This document shows, piece after piece, positions 7,289 through 15,223 of a stretch of DNA of 32,921 bases. The first letter of the stretch is position 1; every line of letters begins with the position of its first letter. Under the pieces are notes generated by a model, which saw only the letters and a list, made by a program, of their open reading frames with translations, did not search any database and had not been told where the DNA came from. This DNA comes from PALSA-607 sp036510735 (GTDB taxonomy: Bacteria; Actinomycetota; Actinomycetes; Acidothermales; Acidothermaceae). The position numbers and the translations under genes are program-made. The DNA lies in contig DATCDK010000099.1 in the NCBI GenBank assembly GCA_036510735.1, positions 1-32,921 of the forward strand, read 5' to 3'.

Positions 7289-8148
7289 CGACCACCCTGG
7301 GAACTACCGCTGCGCCGACTGGCCGCGAGCCATTGAGCCGGTCGCCGTGGCGTGACGTCCCGGCGTACCGGCAAATCATCAACAGCCGCTTGCGAACAAC
7401 GCTGGCGTATCGCCAGAACGTGTTCTTCCTGCTCGCGATCCTGATTCTGCAGATCTTCATCCTGCGCAAGGTCTGGACCGCTCTTTACCAGGGTCACACG
7501 ACCGTCGACGGCCTCACACTGCACGCGCTGCTCGTCTACATCACACTGGCGAACCTGCAGAACTGGGTGCTGCAAGACCCAACCATCAGCTTCTACATGT
7601 ACAACCGGGTGCGTGAGGGTCAGGTCGCCTTCGACCTCGTGCGCCCGGTCGGGTTCGTGCCGCAGATGTTCGCCCACCTCGTCGGCTCAAGCTTCGCAAC
7701 GGTGATCTTCGGTCTTGTCGCGTTGCCGTTCATTTTCTTTGCAGGCACGCTTGGTGCCCCTGCCTCGCCCACGGCGTTGCTGCTCTATCTGGCCAGCTTC
7801 GTGCTCGGCTATGTCATCACGACGCTGCTCACACTCATGCTGGGAATGTTCGCGTTCTGGACCACGGAGATCTCCGGCCTCACGATGCTGTACCGGCTGA
7901 TCAACCAGTTCTTCGCGGGCGCCCTTGTGCCGGTGTCGCTATTTCCAGGGGCGATTCGCATCATTGCCGACGTTCTGCCGTTCCAGGCGACGACGTACAC
8001 GCCGGTGGCTATCTACGTGGGGCGCGTGCGTGGTGCGGATGCGCTCGGAGCACTCGGTGTCCAGGCCGTGTGGGTCGTGCTGCTGATTTTCGCGTCATGG
8101 GCGATGTGGCGACGCGCACTTCATCGCGTCGTGGTCCAAGGCGGATGA
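7285..8148 (+). CDS. ABC-2 family permease, first subunit
   Basis: A 287-residue membrane protein with about six predicted spans, second gene of the exporter operon. It matches the COG4587-type permeases: a polar N-terminal stretch (YRQIINSRLRTTLAYRQNVFF), then a long cytoplasmic loop containing RVREGQVAFDLVRPVG (about residues 109-124), the family's conserved REG..DL.RP motif. Its ATG overlaps the ATPase stop by four bases and only 7 bases separate it from the second permease gene, so the three products very likely form one ATP-driven export complex with heteromeric membrane subunits. Confidence 0.9.
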   Translation: MTTTLGTTAAPTGREPLSRSPWRDVPAYRQIINSRLRTTLAYRQNVFFLLAILILQIFILRKVWTALYQGHTTVDGLTLHALLVYITLANLQNWVLQDPTISFYMYNRVREGQVAFDLVRPVGFVPQMFAHLVGSSFATVIFGLVALPFIFFAGTLGAPASPTALLLYLASFVLGYVITTLLTLMLGMFAFWTTEISGLTMLYRLINQFFAGALVPVSLFPGAIRIIADVLPFQATTYTPVAIYVGRVRGADALGALGVQAVWVVLLIFASWAMWRRALHRVVVQGG

Positions 8149-8155
8149 GAAGCCG

Positions 8156-8956
8156 ATGAGCACACTTCGGGTCGCGTGGACACTGGAGCGGGCAGCGCTG
8201 CGAGGCCAGCTCGAATACCGGCTCAACTTCATCGTGAGCACCTTCATGGGCATCGCGTATCAGGGCAGCGGTTTCGCTTTCATCTACGTGGTCCTGCACA
8301 GCTTCCACACGATCGGCGGCTGGGATTTCAGCGACCTCGCCTTCCTCTACTCGCTGCGCTTGCTCGCGCATGCATGCTGCTACCTCCCGTTCAACCAGAT
8401 CGACTTCCTCGACGTCACGATTCGGGAGGGGAAGTTCGACCGATACTTGGTGCGGCCGATGAACCCGCTGCTACAGCTGATGACCAACCGATTCCAGATC
8501 AACGCGGTCGGCGATGTCCTGACTGCATCCGCTCTCTTCGTCTACGCAGCGAGCATTGCGCACGTCGACTTCTCGCCATTGCACGTCGTGTACCTCGTGC
8601 TTGCCGTCATCGGTGGTGCACTGGCCGAGGCTGGGTTCATCCTCGCGGTGTCGTCACTGGCCTTCCGCTTTCTCGAGACCTGGGCCGCGGCATTCCTCGT
8701 AGACAACATCTACCTGATGTTCGGCTCCTACCCCATCAGGGTGTTCGGTGCGACGACCGCGTGGATCATGACCTGGATCATCCCGGTCGCGTTCGTCGCG
8801 TACATCCCGGCGTCGGTCTTGCTGGAGCGGACCAACGGTTTGCACATCGCGAACGTCGTCGCGTACGGCGCGCCCGTAATCGGGCTGCTCTGGTTCTTCG
8901 CCGGCTACCAGGTCTGGCGCTTACAGGTGCGGCACTATCAGAGTTCCGGCAGCTGA
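8156..8956 (+). CDS. ABC-2 family permease, second subunit
   Basis: A 266-residue membrane protein with about six spans, third gene of the operon, of the COG3694 type. The cytoplasmic loop carries IREGKFDRYLVRPMNPLLQ, the same REG-x-D-x-LVRP motif as its partner, and a C-terminal region with FGSYPIRVFG ... IIPVAFVAYIPA that is typical of this subfamily. It is likely the second half of the translocation pore. No further gene overlaps it; the next gene begins 82 bases on with its own apparent promoter, so the operon probably ends here, although no clear terminator is visible. Confidence 0.9.
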   Translation: MSTLRVAWTLERAALRGQLEYRLNFIVSTFMGIAYQGSGFAFIYVVLHSFHTIGGWDFSDLAFLYSLRLLAHACCYLPFNQIDFLDVTIREGKFDRYLVRPMNPLLQLMTNRFQINAVGDVLTASALFVYAASIAHVDFSPLHVVYLVLAVIGGALAEAGFILAVSSLAFRFLETWAAAFLVDNIYLMFGSYPIRVFGATTAWIMTWIIPVAFVAYIPASVLLERTNGLHIANVVAYGAPVIGLLWFFAGYQVWRLQVRHYQSSGS

Positions 8957-9026
8957 GCCGATACACAGCCAGCCGCTCGCGTTCACATCGCAGCGGTCGA
9001 GTTCGTTCGGTGTCTTCGCTGTCACC

Positions 9027-9032
9027 TACGTT
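9027..9032 (+). promoter_or_regulatory. -10 element for the phospholipase-D-like gene
   Basis: TACGTT, with the TAnnnT pattern of actinobacterial -10 elements, ends 6 bases before the ATG at 9039. Without a ribosome site this suggests a leaderless transcript. Confidence 0.45.
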
Positions 9033-9038
9033 GGGACA

Positions 9039-10094
9039 ATGGCACTGCGGGGACGACGGTGTGCACTGTCAGTGATGCTGCTTGCCGCGTTGCTGGTGAG
9101 CTGTCGGACAGCCGGCCCAACCGCGCCATCCGGTACCACCAACGCCAGCCCGTCGACGTCCGGCCCCACTGTGTCCGGCGGCACGACGCCCGGCCAACTG
9201 AGCCTGCTTGTCGAGCCCGATCAGGGCATGGCACCGATCTACGCGCTGATTGCGTCAGCCCGCAAGTCGATCGATCTCACGATGTACGAACTCGTCGACA
9301 CCGACGCCAATCTCGCGCTCGAGCTGGCAGCCGGTCGCGGCGTCAACGTCAGGGTCCTGCTCGACGTCAATCGGGAGAAGGCCGCAAACGAAGCGGCGTA
9401 TACCGAACTCACGGACATGCGGGTGCACGTCGCCTGGGCAGATCCGCGCTACGCGGCGACGCACCAGAAGACGCTCGTCGTCGACGACTCTGTCGCTGCG
9501 GTGATGACCCTGAACATGACGAGCCGCTACTACTCCTCGACCCGAGACTTCGCCGTCGTCGATAGAAATCGAAACGACGTGGCCTCCATCGAGCAGGTGT
9601 TCAACGCCGACTTCACGCACGCTCGTATCACCGCGTCGGCGGCCGCCGACTTGGTGTGGAGTCCGAATCAGTCGCAGCCCGCGCTACTCGCGCTGATCAA
9701 CTCAGCAACGTCGAGCCTCCTGATCGAAAACGAGGAGATGGCCGACAAGCCGGTGACTGGCGCGCTGATCAGTGCAGCTCACCGCGGCGTCCACGTTGTG
9801 GTCGTCATGACCGACCAGACCGATTGGCACGCCGCGTTCGCGACGCTCGTCGCCGCACACGCCGTCGTCCGCGTCTATGCCTCTAATGCGTCGCTCTACA
9901 TTCACGCGAAGGTCGTCATAGCGGACGCCGGAACCCCTCACCAGCGCGCGTTTGTCGGATCCGAAAACTTCTCCAACGCGTCGTTGAACTCGAACCGCGA
10001 ACTCGGGATCGAGACGACCGACCCGGGAGTCGTCGGCGGCCTGACCGCCACCCTCAACTCCGACGCGGCGGGCGCGCAGAGCTGGCGCCCGTAG
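9039..10094 (+). CDS. lipid-anchored phospholipase D-like protein
   Basis: A 351-residue exported protein. A signal peptide with lipobox LLVSC (predicted lipidated Cys22) is followed by a Ser/Thr/Pro-rich linker to about residue 50. Two phospholipase D half-domains follow, each with a complete HxKx4D motif: His142-Lys144-Asp149 and His289-Lys291-Asp296, the second followed by FVGSENFSNASLNSNRELG. Both active-site halves are intact, so a phosphodiesterase or transphosphatidylase activity outside the membrane is likely. The substrate (phospholipid, cardiolipin or DNA) cannot be told. It stands alone between the exporter operon and the unknown gene at 10236. Confidence 0.9.
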   Translation: MALRGRRCALSVMLLAALLVSCRTAGPTAPSGTTNASPSTSGPTVSGGTTPGQLSLLVEPDQGMAPIYALIASARKSIDLTMYELVDTDANLALELAAGRGVNVRVLLDVNREKAANEAAYTELTDMRVHVAWADPRYAATHQKTLVVDDSVAAVMTLNMTSRYYSSTRDFAVVDRNRNDVASIEQVFNADFTHARITASAAADLVWSPNQSQPALLALINSATSSLLIENEEMADKPVTGALISAAHRGVHVVVVMTDQTDWHAAFATLVAAHAVVRVYASNASLYIHAKVVIADAGTPHQRAFVGSENFSNASLNSNRELGIETTDPGVVGGLTATLNSDAAGAQSWRP

Positions 10095-10104
10095 CCTGCG
10101 ACCC

Positions 10105-10206
10105 TAGATTGCGACCGTGAACGCCATCCTGGCCGCTGTTCGCCGAGGGCGTGCTCGCCGACCCGCGGGGCTCCCGACATCGCCGTCCTGCGTTCGGTAC
10201 TTTTGA
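10105..10206 (+). other. possible leaderless short ORF
   Basis: TAGATT (10105-10110) lies 6 bases before GTG 10117, which opens a 29-codon frame ending at TGA 10204-10206. The predicted peptide is arginine- and alanine-rich with no recognised family. An adjacent frame reads WPLFAEGVLADPRGS, so the stretch may instead be a frameshifted gene start. Weak evidence. Confidence 0.2.
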
Positions 10207-10235
10207 GGCCTGACGAGCAGCGGGAGTTTCAAGGC

Positions 10236-10610
10236 ATGGACGAGAACCGGGCACAGCGAGTCGTTGACGCCCTACGGGCACGTGGCATCGACGCACGCAC
10301 GTCGAAAGAGGGCGTTTACCAATTCGGCGTGCGGATCGCGCTATCCGATGCGCGCGAAGCCGTCTGGGACTCCGACGACACCGCTGAATTGGAGGCTCAG
10401 GTCATGCGCGACGGCATGCTCGTCGGCTTCGTCCCGGTGATCGAAGGGTCGGCCGACTTCGACGAAGCCCAGATCATCGAGGCCATCGCCAACACCGACT
10501 ACGACCAGCCGATCGCCCACCGCGCGGCGAAACCACCCGTGGTCGCTCCTGCGCTGGCACCCGAGGGCGGCGTGTTCCGCCGGTTCTTGGGGGGGTTTCG
10601 CACCGGATGA
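10236..10610 (+). CDS. hypothetical acidic protein
   Basis: A 124-residue soluble protein that I do not recognise. It is acidic overall, with a compact N-terminal part (residues 1-90: RAQRVVDALRARGIDA, then VRIALSDAREAVWDSDDTAE, then MLVGFVPVIEGS) that alternates predicted helices and strands. A Pro/Ala-rich linker then leads to a basic C-terminal tail (GGVFRRFLGGFRTG). The frame is open from 10203, but ATG 10236 is preferred because GGGAG/AAGG purine stretches lie upstream and the structured part begins there. A terminator-like hairpin follows the stop. Confidence 0.6.
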   Translation: MDENRAQRVVDALRARGIDARTSKEGVYQFGVRIALSDAREAVWDSDDTAELEAQVMRDGMLVGFVPVIEGSADFDEAQIIEAIANTDYDQPIAHRAAKPPVVAPALAPEGGVFRRFLGGFRTG

Positions 10611-10615
10611 CCCCG

Positions 10616-10640
10616 TTGACGCCCTGACCTGGGCAGTCAA
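10616..10640 (+). terminator. terminator-like hairpin
   Basis: TTGACGCCC pairs with GGGC-A-GTCAA (9 bp, one bulged A) around a TGACCT loop, 5 bases after the stop of the 10236 gene. There is no T-tract, which is common in high-GC actinomycetes. Confidence 0.45.
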
Positions 10641-10750
10641 TGGACGTCAGAGCCTAAAGGCCGCCTCAAGGCGTCCGATACGAACGTGACGAATCGTCGA
10701 AATCGGATCGCGTACCTGTCGATCCGTACCCAGATTGGCCACGTGCAGCG

Positions 10751-12592
10751 ATGGAGAGAGAACAGGGCCAGCTAGAAGAGACCCCTGTCACTGACGGCGT
10801 GCGGTGGGCTCACTACGCTGCCGCCTTCCTCATAGCGGCCTATTTCGTTTCCGTGGCACTCCGTCACGTCGGCTCCTACAACGCGCCGATCGACGGCTGG
10901 GGCGTTGACCTCTTCGAGATCTCCGTCGGCGTCCTGTGCATGTTTCGCTACTGGCACGGGTCGTGGCGGAATATGCGGTCGGTGGTTGCGTTCTTCCCGT
11001 TGGTTCTGGGCGCTGCCTGCATCATGTGGGGCTTCGGCGATACCGCGCTGACGATCGAGTCGCTCGGCGGAGCCACCCCACCAACACCGTCAGCCGCCGA
11101 CGGCTTCGGCCTGATGTTCTTCCCGTTGTGCTACGTGGCCTTCGTGTTGCTGCTGCGCGGCGAGTCCAAACGAGCCGAGATCACTCCTTGGCTTGACCGG
11201 GCCATCGCCGCACTCGGTTTCGCGTCTGTCGCCGCTGCGTTCGCTCTGCAGCCAGTCCTTAAAGCAGTGGGTGGCTGGTCATTAGCATCCGCGTCCGGCA
11301 TTGCGTATCCGGTCGGCGACCTGCTGCTCCTCGGCGTCGTGGCCGGCGGGTTCACCACAGCCTCGAGAGCGCGCAAGAGCGTTCTCGTCGTCCTTGGCCT
11401 CGCGCAGGTCGTCAACTTTGTCGGCGACTTCTATGCGCTCGTGCGGCCGGACAGCACGGTCGGAAACCTGGCGAACTCGCTGGCGTGGCCGGTCTCGATC
11501 TTGATGTTCTCGGCAGCGGCCTGGATGCAGCCCGACAACGCAAGGAGCACGAGCAAGGTTCGGGCTGGCGGCTTCGTGCTGCCGGGCCTCGGCGCCGTCG
11601 CGAGCCTCGCCATCTTGGGCTGCGCCAGTTTCGGCAACGTCGGGAGGGACGCCGTCGGACTTGCGACAGCAACACTCGTCGTGGCCGGCATTCGACTGAC
11701 TCTGACCGTCCGGAAGGCACAGGCTGTCAACGACGAGCGGCAGCAAGCGATGACCGACCGCCAAGCGGTACTGCTGAAGGTACTCAACGAGGTCGCTCGC
11801 AATGCGGAAATGCTGACCGCGGCCTCTGAGCGGCTCACGTCGACCGCCACCAGGCTGAGCAGCGGAGCAGACCAGGCGTCATCACAGGCGGACGTTGTCG
11901 CCAACGCGAGCCGGCTCATAGGGGCGAGTACCCAGTCAGTCGCGGCCGGCGCCGAGCAAATGACGGCATCGATCGCAGAGATCGCCCGCAACGCAGCAGA
12001 CGCGGCGATGGCTGGCGAAGAGGCGATGCGTGAGACCGAGCAGACGAACTCGACGATCAGCAGGTTGGCCGCGTCGTCGGTAGCTATCGGGAATGTGGTC
12101 AAAGTCATCACCACGATCGCTCAGCAGACCAACCTTCTTGCGCTCAACGCGACGATCGAAGCGGCACGCGCCGGTGAAGCCGGTCGCGGCTTCGCAGTAG
12201 TGGCCGGCGAGGTGAAAGAACTCGCAGCTGAGACCGCGAAGGCGACCGAGGAGATCAGCTCGATGATCCGCGGGATTCAAGGCGAGACGGCGCACTCGGT
12301 GGAGGCCATCGGCCGAATCAGCCAGACGATCGCGCGGATCAATGAGATTCAGAACTCCATCGCATCCGCCGTCGAGGAGCAGAGCGCGACAACCATCCAG
12401 GTCACGCAGACGGTGAACGAAGTCTCCGAGGGCGCCGACCAGATCAGCCGTCACATCTCGGTCGCGGCCGAAACGGCGCGTGGCACAGCGGGTGGCGCCA
12501 ACGACACCCTCGCAGCCGCGTCGGAGTTGGCCACGATGGCGGCTACGTTGCGCAATATCGTCGCCGAGTTCGGCTCGCTATCGCAAGCGTGA
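10751..12592 (+). CDS. methyl-accepting chemotaxis-type receptor with a ten-span membrane domain
   Basis: A 613-residue protein. Residues about 20-317 contain some ten predicted membrane spans with short loops instead of the usual extracytoplasmic sensor flanked by two spans. No HAMP domain is evident. After a linker (about 318-350) comes a complete cytoplasmic signalling coiled coil, with the hairpin tip AQQTNLLALNATIEAARAGE (457-476) followed by AGRGFAVVAGEVKELA, the CheA/CheW-contacting region. No che or flagellar genes occur in the window. The membrane half resembles multi-span modules found in other actinobacterial signalling proteins, so it may sense something within the membrane. The start at ATG 10751 has only a weak ribosome site. 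Confidence 0.88.
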   Translation: MEREQGQLEETPVTDGVRWAHYAAAFLIAAYFVSVALRHVGSYNAPIDGWGVDLFEISVGVLCMFRYWHGSWRNMRSVVAFFPLVLGAACIMWGFGDTALTIESLGGATPPTPSAADGFGLMFFPLCYVAFVLLLRGESKRAEITPWLDRAIAALGFASVAAAFALQPVLKAVGGWSLASASGIAYPVGDLLLLGVVAGGFTTASRARKSVLVVLGLAQVVNFVGDFYALVRPDSTVGNLANSLAWPVSILMFSAAAWMQPDNARSTSKVRAGGFVLPGLGAVASLAILGCASFGNVGRDAVGLATATLVVAGIRLTLTVRKAQAVNDERQQAMTDRQAVLLKVLNEVARNAEMLTAASERLTSTATRLSSGADQASSQADVVANASRLIGASTQSVAAGAEQMTASIAEIARNAADAAMAGEEAMRETEQTNSTISRLAASSVAIGNVVKVITTIAQQTNLLALNATIEAARAGEAGRGFAVVAGEVKELAAETAKATEEISSMIRGIQGETAHSVEAIGRISQTIARINEIQNSIASAVEEQSATTIQVTQTVNEVSEGADQISRHISVAAETARGTAGGANDTLAAASELATMAATLRNIVAEFGSLSQA

Positions 12593-12596
12593 CGCG

Positions 12597-13400
12597 TCAG
12601 TACTGGTGAGCGTCTGCGGTGACTGCTTCCGCGGCTGTTGCTTGCCCGGAGGGCACCCGTAGTTCGCCGATTGCGGCCCGTTCCTTGGCGTCGGCGAGCA
12701 TGGCCACCGTGACGGTGGCGCCGAAGCGGCTTACGCCGATCGCCACCATCGCGAGCAACGTGTCGAGCGTCCGTACGCCGCCTGCGGCCTTGACTTGCAT
12801 CGCCGGGCCGACCGATCTGCGCATGAGGATGAGGTCTTCCATCGTGGCGCCGCTCGCCGCGAAACCTGTACTCGTCTTGACGAAGTCAGCGCCGGCATCT
12901 TCGGTGAGATGGCACGCGACGACCTTCTCCTCGTCGGTCAGGTAGGCATTCTCGAAGATCACTTTGACGAGCGCATCCGCGGTGGCAGCGACTTCGACGA
13001 TCGCGCGAATGTCGGCCGCGACATAGGCGTGGTCGCCGCCGCGCAGCCGCCCGATGTTGATGACCATGTCGAGTTCGCGCGCGCCATCGTCCAGCGCACC
13101 ACGCGCTTCGAAGACCTTCGTCTCGGTCGTGCTGCTGCCGTGCGGGAAGCCGACGACGGTGCCGACCAACACGTCGGTGCCAGTGAGCACACGGCCGGCG
13201 TGAACGACATCGGCCGGCTTGCAGCACACGCTCATGACTTCATGAGTAGCCGCGATCTCGCAGCCAGCCGTCACATCGTCGAGCGTCAACTCCGGCCGCA
13301 GCAACGAGTGGTCGATCATGGCCGCAACTTGCGCCACAGTCAGCTCCCCGCGTGGTGGCTTCGAGAAATCGGGTGGGTGTCCGGGCCAGTCAGCGTCCAT
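12597..13400 (-). CDS. deoC: deoxyribose-phosphate aldolase
   Basis: A 267-residue class I aldolase that splits 2-deoxyribose 5-phosphate into acetaldehyde and glyceraldehyde 3-phosphate in deoxynucleoside catabolism. Catalytic residues by family alignment are Asp111 in ELDMVINIG, the Schiff-base lysine Lys175 in FVKTSTGF, and Lys204 in VKAAGGVR. It starts at ATG 13400 with a GAGAGGA-type ribosome site, and converges on the chemoreceptor gene with a 4-base gap. A long inverted repeat separates it from ychF upstream and may insulate or attenuate its transcription. Confidence 0.95.
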   Translation of the reverse strand: MDADWPGHPPDFSKPPRGELTVAQVAAMIDHSLLRPELTLDDVTAGCEIAATHEVMSVCCKPADVVHAGRVLTGTDVLVGTVVGFPHGSSTTETKVFEARGALDDGARELDMVINIGRLRGGDHAYVAADIRAIVEVAATADALVKVIFENAYLTDEEKVVACHLTEDAGADFVKTSTGFAASGATMEDLILMRRSVGPAMQVKAAGGVRTLDTLLAMVAIGVSRFGATVTVAMLADAKERAAIGELRVPSGQATAAEAVTADAHQY

Positions 13401-13422
13401 AACCCGATCCTCTCAGCGTCAA

Positions 13423-13500
13423 GCTCTCTTGGCGAGTAAAGGAATTACGTGGCGTTCTCGAGAAAAGCGACGGACTTCCTTCACTCGGCACCAAGAGAGC
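13423..13500 (-). repeat. long imperfect inverted repeat after ychF
   Basis: Arms 13423-13444 and 13476-13500 pair as GCTCTCTTGG with CCAAGAGAGC (10 bp), CGAGT with ACTCG (5 bp) and AAGGAA with TTCCTT (6 bp), broken by one A-C mismatch and a 3-base bulge (GCA). The 31-base centre contains the palindrome TTCTCGAGAA. It starts 2 bases after the ychF stop and ends 23 bases before deoC, so it could terminate ychF or attenuate deoC. The long arms also resemble a small palindromic element. Confidence 0.7.
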
Positions 13501-13501
13501 G

Positions 13502-14587
13502 TCATACGTTGAAGCGGAACTCGACGACGTCGCCGTCTGCCATTACGTAGTCCTTGCCTTCGATGCGAACCTTGCCGCGCGCCTTGGCCTCGAGCATCGA
13601 GCCGGCTGCCATCAAGTCGTCGAACGCGACAACCTCGGCTTTGATGAATCCCCGCTGGAAATCTGTGTGGATGACACCGGCAGCTTCGGGCGCGGTCGCA
13701 CCCTTACGAATCGTCCACGCGCGCGACTCTTTGGGTCCTGCCGTCAGGTACGTCTGCAGCCCGAGCGTCGAGAATCCAACACGTGCCAGTGTTGCGAGAC
13801 CCGACTCGGTTTGACCGATCGATTGCAACAACTCCAACGCCTCGTCGTCCGGCAGTTCGATGAGTTCTGACTCGATTTTCGCGTCGACGAAGATGGCTTC
13901 GGCGGGTGCGACGAGGCTGCGCAACTCGGCCTTCAGCGACTCGTTGCCCAGCTCCTCGTCGTCCATGTTGAAGACGTACAGAAACGGCTTCGACGTGAGC
14001 AGTTGCAATTCGCGCAGCGGCTCGGGATCGAGACCGGCCGCGAACACGGTCGTCCCTGAGTCCAACACCTCTCCCGCGTGGCGCACCGCTGCAAGCATCT
14101 CGGCCCGCGCCTTCGCGGCCGGGCCACCGAGCCGGGTCTCCTTCTCGAGACGCGGTAGCACGCGTTCGATCGTCTGGAGGTCGGCCAGAATCAGTTCGGT
14201 GTTGATGGTCTCGATGTCGTCCTTGGGGCTGACTCGCCCGTCGACATGCGCGACGTCGGGGTCGGTGAATACCCGCGTCACTTGGCAAATCGCGTCGGAT
14301 TCACGGATGTTCGCGAGGAACTTGTTGCCGAGACCCTGACCCTCGGATGCGCCCTTCACCAGACCCGCGATGTCGACGAAACTCACCGTCGCCGGCACGA
14401 TCTTCACCGAGCTGTACAACGCAGCCAGCGCGTTCAACCGAGAATCGGGAACGCCGACCACGCCGACGTTCGGCTCGATCGTGGCGAACGGATAGTTCGC
14501 GGCGAGCACGTCGTTTTTTGTCAGCGCGTTGAACAGCGTCGACTTGCCAACGTTGGGCAGCCCGACAATGCCGATAGAAAGTGCCAC
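13502..14587 (-). CDS. ychF: redox-regulated ATPase YchF (OLA1 family)
   Basis: A 361-residue Obg-family P-loop NTPase, close to the 363 residues of E. coli YchF. It begins VALSIGIVGLPNVGKSTLFN, with the P-loop GLPNVGKS, then FATIEPNVGVV (switch I region) and DIAGLVKGASEGQGLGNKFL (G3 region). NMDDEE takes the place of the NKxD motif, consistent with the ATP preference known for this subfamily. The C-terminal TGS domain ends in GKDYVMADGDVVEFRFNV. The open frame extends to 14644, but GTG 14587 gives the conserved N-terminus; a TAGACT box lies 8 bases before it. YchF binds ribosomes and is linked to translation stress. Confidence 0.95.
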   Translation of the reverse strand: MALSIGIVGLPNVGKSTLFNALTKNDVLAANYPFATIEPNVGVVGVPDSRLNALAALYSSVKIVPATVSFVDIAGLVKGASEGQGLGNKFLANIRESDAICQVTRVFTDPDVAHVDGRVSPKDDIETINTELILADLQTIERVLPRLEKETRLGGPAAKARAEMLAAVRHAGEVLDSGTTVFAAGLDPEPLRELQLLTSKPFLYVFNMDDEELGNESLKAELRSLVAPAEAIFVDAKIESELIELPDDEALELLQSIGQTESGLATLARVGFSTLGLQTYLTAGPKESRAWTIRKGATAPEAAGVIHTDFQRGFIKAEVVAFDDLMAAGSMLEAKARGKVRIEGKDYVMADGDVVEFRFNV

Positions 14588-14598
14588 AACCGGCGAGT

Positions 14599-15153
14599 CT
14601 ACGGTCTCTGTCGCGCCGTCCACTCGTCGCGGGTAACGCGCCAAATGAGATGGACGCCGCTTTGCTCGGGTGTCGCGACGACGCTGGGCTCTTCGCCCAC
14701 CAGGGCGTAACCCAGCCGGCGCGGGATGCCCTCGCTCGCCACGTTGGCCCGATCGTGGCGGATCTCGACCCGGTCGATGTCGGGCCGGGTGAAGGCGTGC
14801 TCGGTCAGGGCACTTGTCGCTGCTGTCGCGATCCCACGACGGGTGAGGTCCTTGCGCACCCAGTAGCCGATCTCGTAGCCGCCTGGTCCGATACGGGGGT
14901 GCAGTCCCGACCCACCCGCGATCTGGCCACCGGAGAACAGGCCGACCAACTCGTCCGGTTTCGTGACCGCCTCAAGCAGGAACGCACCCATAGCCGCGCG
15001 GACTTTCGTCCGGTTCTTCGGCAGCTCAAGTGCCCAGGGCATCCATGGCCGGAGGTGATCGAGGTTCTCGAAGATCACCCGCGCCAGCCCCGCGGCGTCC
15101 GACTGATGCCACGAGCGGATTAGCACGGGTCCACGGACCATCTCGATCGGCAT
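14599..15153 (-). CDS. GNAT acetyltransferase, RimJ/RimL-like
   Basis: A 184-residue N-acetyltransferase. Acetyl-CoA-binding motif A is visible in YEIGYWVRKDLTRRGIAT (about 93-110), and the later VEIRHDRANVASEGIPRRLGY matches the H-x-x-N-x-x-S pattern of RimJ/RimL-type enzymes. The target is unknown. The frame is open far upstream through the opposite strand of rmuC; I chose ATG 15153, with ATG 15141 a close alternative because the GAGGAA ribosome-site candidate sits very near the first one. It stops 11 bases before ychF, so the two may be cotranscribed, and it is divergent from rmuC. Confidence 0.83.
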   Translation of the reverse strand: MPIEMVRGPVLIRSWHQSDAAGLARVIFENLDHLRPWMPWALELPKNRTKVRAAMGAFLLEAVTKPDELVGLFSGGQIAGGSGLHPRIGPGGYEIGYWVRKDLTRRGIATAATSALTEHAFTRPDIDRVEIRHDRANVASEGIPRRLGYALVGEEPSVVATPEQSGVHLIWRVTRDEWTARQRP

Positions 15154-15223
15154 ATTCCTCAACCCTAGGGCGTCCGGCGCGCCATAGCGAAGTTTTGTCG
15201 GACGCCCCTGCCACGATCGAGAC

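Noticed and set aside
13451..13470. GCGTTCTCGAG in the centre of the ychF inverted repeat, similar to the CGTTCTTGC loop core
   Set aside because: Loop size, arm sequence and geometry differ from the 15-12-15 family, so I did not count it as a fourth copy.
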